From assembly GCA_048265185.1 (NCBI GenBank), contig JBLXBZ010000015.1, positions 1 to 40,671 of the forward strand: 40,671 nucleotides of DNA, in the 5' to 3' direction. The position numbers were made by a program, and so were the translations under genes. Positions 40,271 to 40,671 of the stretch are shown here, in pieces (position 1 is the first letter of the stretch; each line of letters opens with the position of its first letter). Below the pieces are notes generated by a model that was given only the letters and a program-made list of their open reading frames with translations, was not told where the DNA came from and ran no database searches. This DNA comes from JBLXBZ01 sp048265185. GTDB taxonomy: Bacteria; Pseudomonadota; Alphaproteobacteria; Rhizobiales; Stappiaceae.

Positions 40271-40671
40271 TTGATTATCCTTAACCGAAGCGCGTTGTGA
40301 AACGAGGCGTGTGAAGAGGGTTTGGCCGGTATTGATTTAAGAGGAACATGAACTCTTGTTTCAAGGGGGCTTGAAGAAAGCCATGAGAGACGCTTGCGAA
40401 TTCGATGTTCTCCCAGATTATGAGAGGGGTCAAATTGATCATTGCTGGTTGAGGTTACAGAAAAATTACTACTTTGCGCGTCGTTTCTGGGGTGAGGCGC
40501 GGTTCATGAGATGACGTGAGTTGTCATGGAGCGTCATGATGGACGCGGCCAGAAGGGAGTGAGAAGCGCTGGCGCAGGGCTGTTATTTAGCGCGTGCGCA
40601 TTGGGGGCTTGGGCGTTTGAGACGGTTGTTTTGTTTTGTGGCTAATGAGGCTTTCTTTGTTTTCAACAGGG
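40271..40671. other. Window-end stretch, no supported gene
   Basis: About 400 bases upstream of poxB. It should carry the poxB promoter. ATGAC (40510-40515) and GTCAT (near 40523) and several TCATGA words give a cluster of small repeats that could bind a regulator. A 43-codon frame at 40383 is too short to support. Confidence 0.4.

Noticed and set aside
40383..40514. 43-codon frame MRDACEFDVLPDYERGQIDH... near the right edge
   Set aside because: It has a weak ribosome site and no family; at this length chance is likely. Homologues in relatives would change this.
1..40671. CRISPR arrays, tRNA and rRNA genes
   Set aside because: No regularly spaced repeats, cloverleaf-like sequences or rRNA signatures were seen by eye; tRNAscan and Infernal would be decisive.

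Overview
The window looks like part of an alphaproteobacterial secondary replicon. The main reason is a complete repA-repB-repC cassette (21311-25231) with a candidate antisense RNA, an AT-rich tract inside repC and a parS-like palindrome downstream. This replication type is known almost only from Alphaproteobacteria (rhizobia, rhodobacters and relatives) and drives large plasmids and chromids. No rRNA, tRNA or CRISPR array was seen. The other genes are mostly accessory: self-contained catabolic, transport and regulator units divided by decayed insertion sequences, with many divergent regulator/target pairs and clear operators.

Left part (1-8120). A cut methyltransferase gene is followed by a scrapyard of IS3 and LysR-like fragments. 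Next comes a probable hydroxyproline/proline catabolic cluster: a DapA-family lyase/deaminase overlapping a two-cysteine proline racemase/hydroxyproline epimerase, a convergent GntR/FCD repressor, and a Pyr2C/Pip2C-type reductase. TTGGAT-type half-sites lie in front of all three transcription units. An asparagine-synthetase-like amidotransferase overlapping a DMT-type exporter forms a separate two-gene operon.

Middle (8121-20771). metR and metE are divergent. A small operon (DUF1428, a broken GST, an NTF2-like protein) faces an HxlR regulator. A second methionine aminopeptidase is divergent from a ParD-like antitoxin across a strong inverted repeat. A Rid-family protein is divergent from a TetR regulator across a doubled operator. 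An MFS efflux pump is divergent from a LysR regulator, and a DeoR regulator precedes a BtpA-family protein.

Replication (20772-25540): repABC. Right of it (25541-32280) a LacI regulator faces a tightly coupled six-gene operon: tripartite tricarboxylate transporter (tctC, tctB, tctA), a TauE/SafE permease, an alpha/beta hydrolase and a 3-hydroxyisobutyrate-dehydrogenase-family enzyme. Three operator copies spaced exactly 21 bp apart lie between them. The operon reads as uptake, hydrolysis and oxidation of an unidentified organic acid, with TauE a possible exporter of a product such as sulfite.

Right end (32281-40671). An IS5-family remnant, an AraC regulator, a serine-hydrolase fragment, a Tat-exported beta-carbonic anhydrase, a frameshifted secreted Atu4866-domain gene, an SDR/LysR divergent pair, a membrane acyltransferase and a pyruvate:quinone oxidoreductase (poxB). 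The last 400 bases hold no gene that can be supported.
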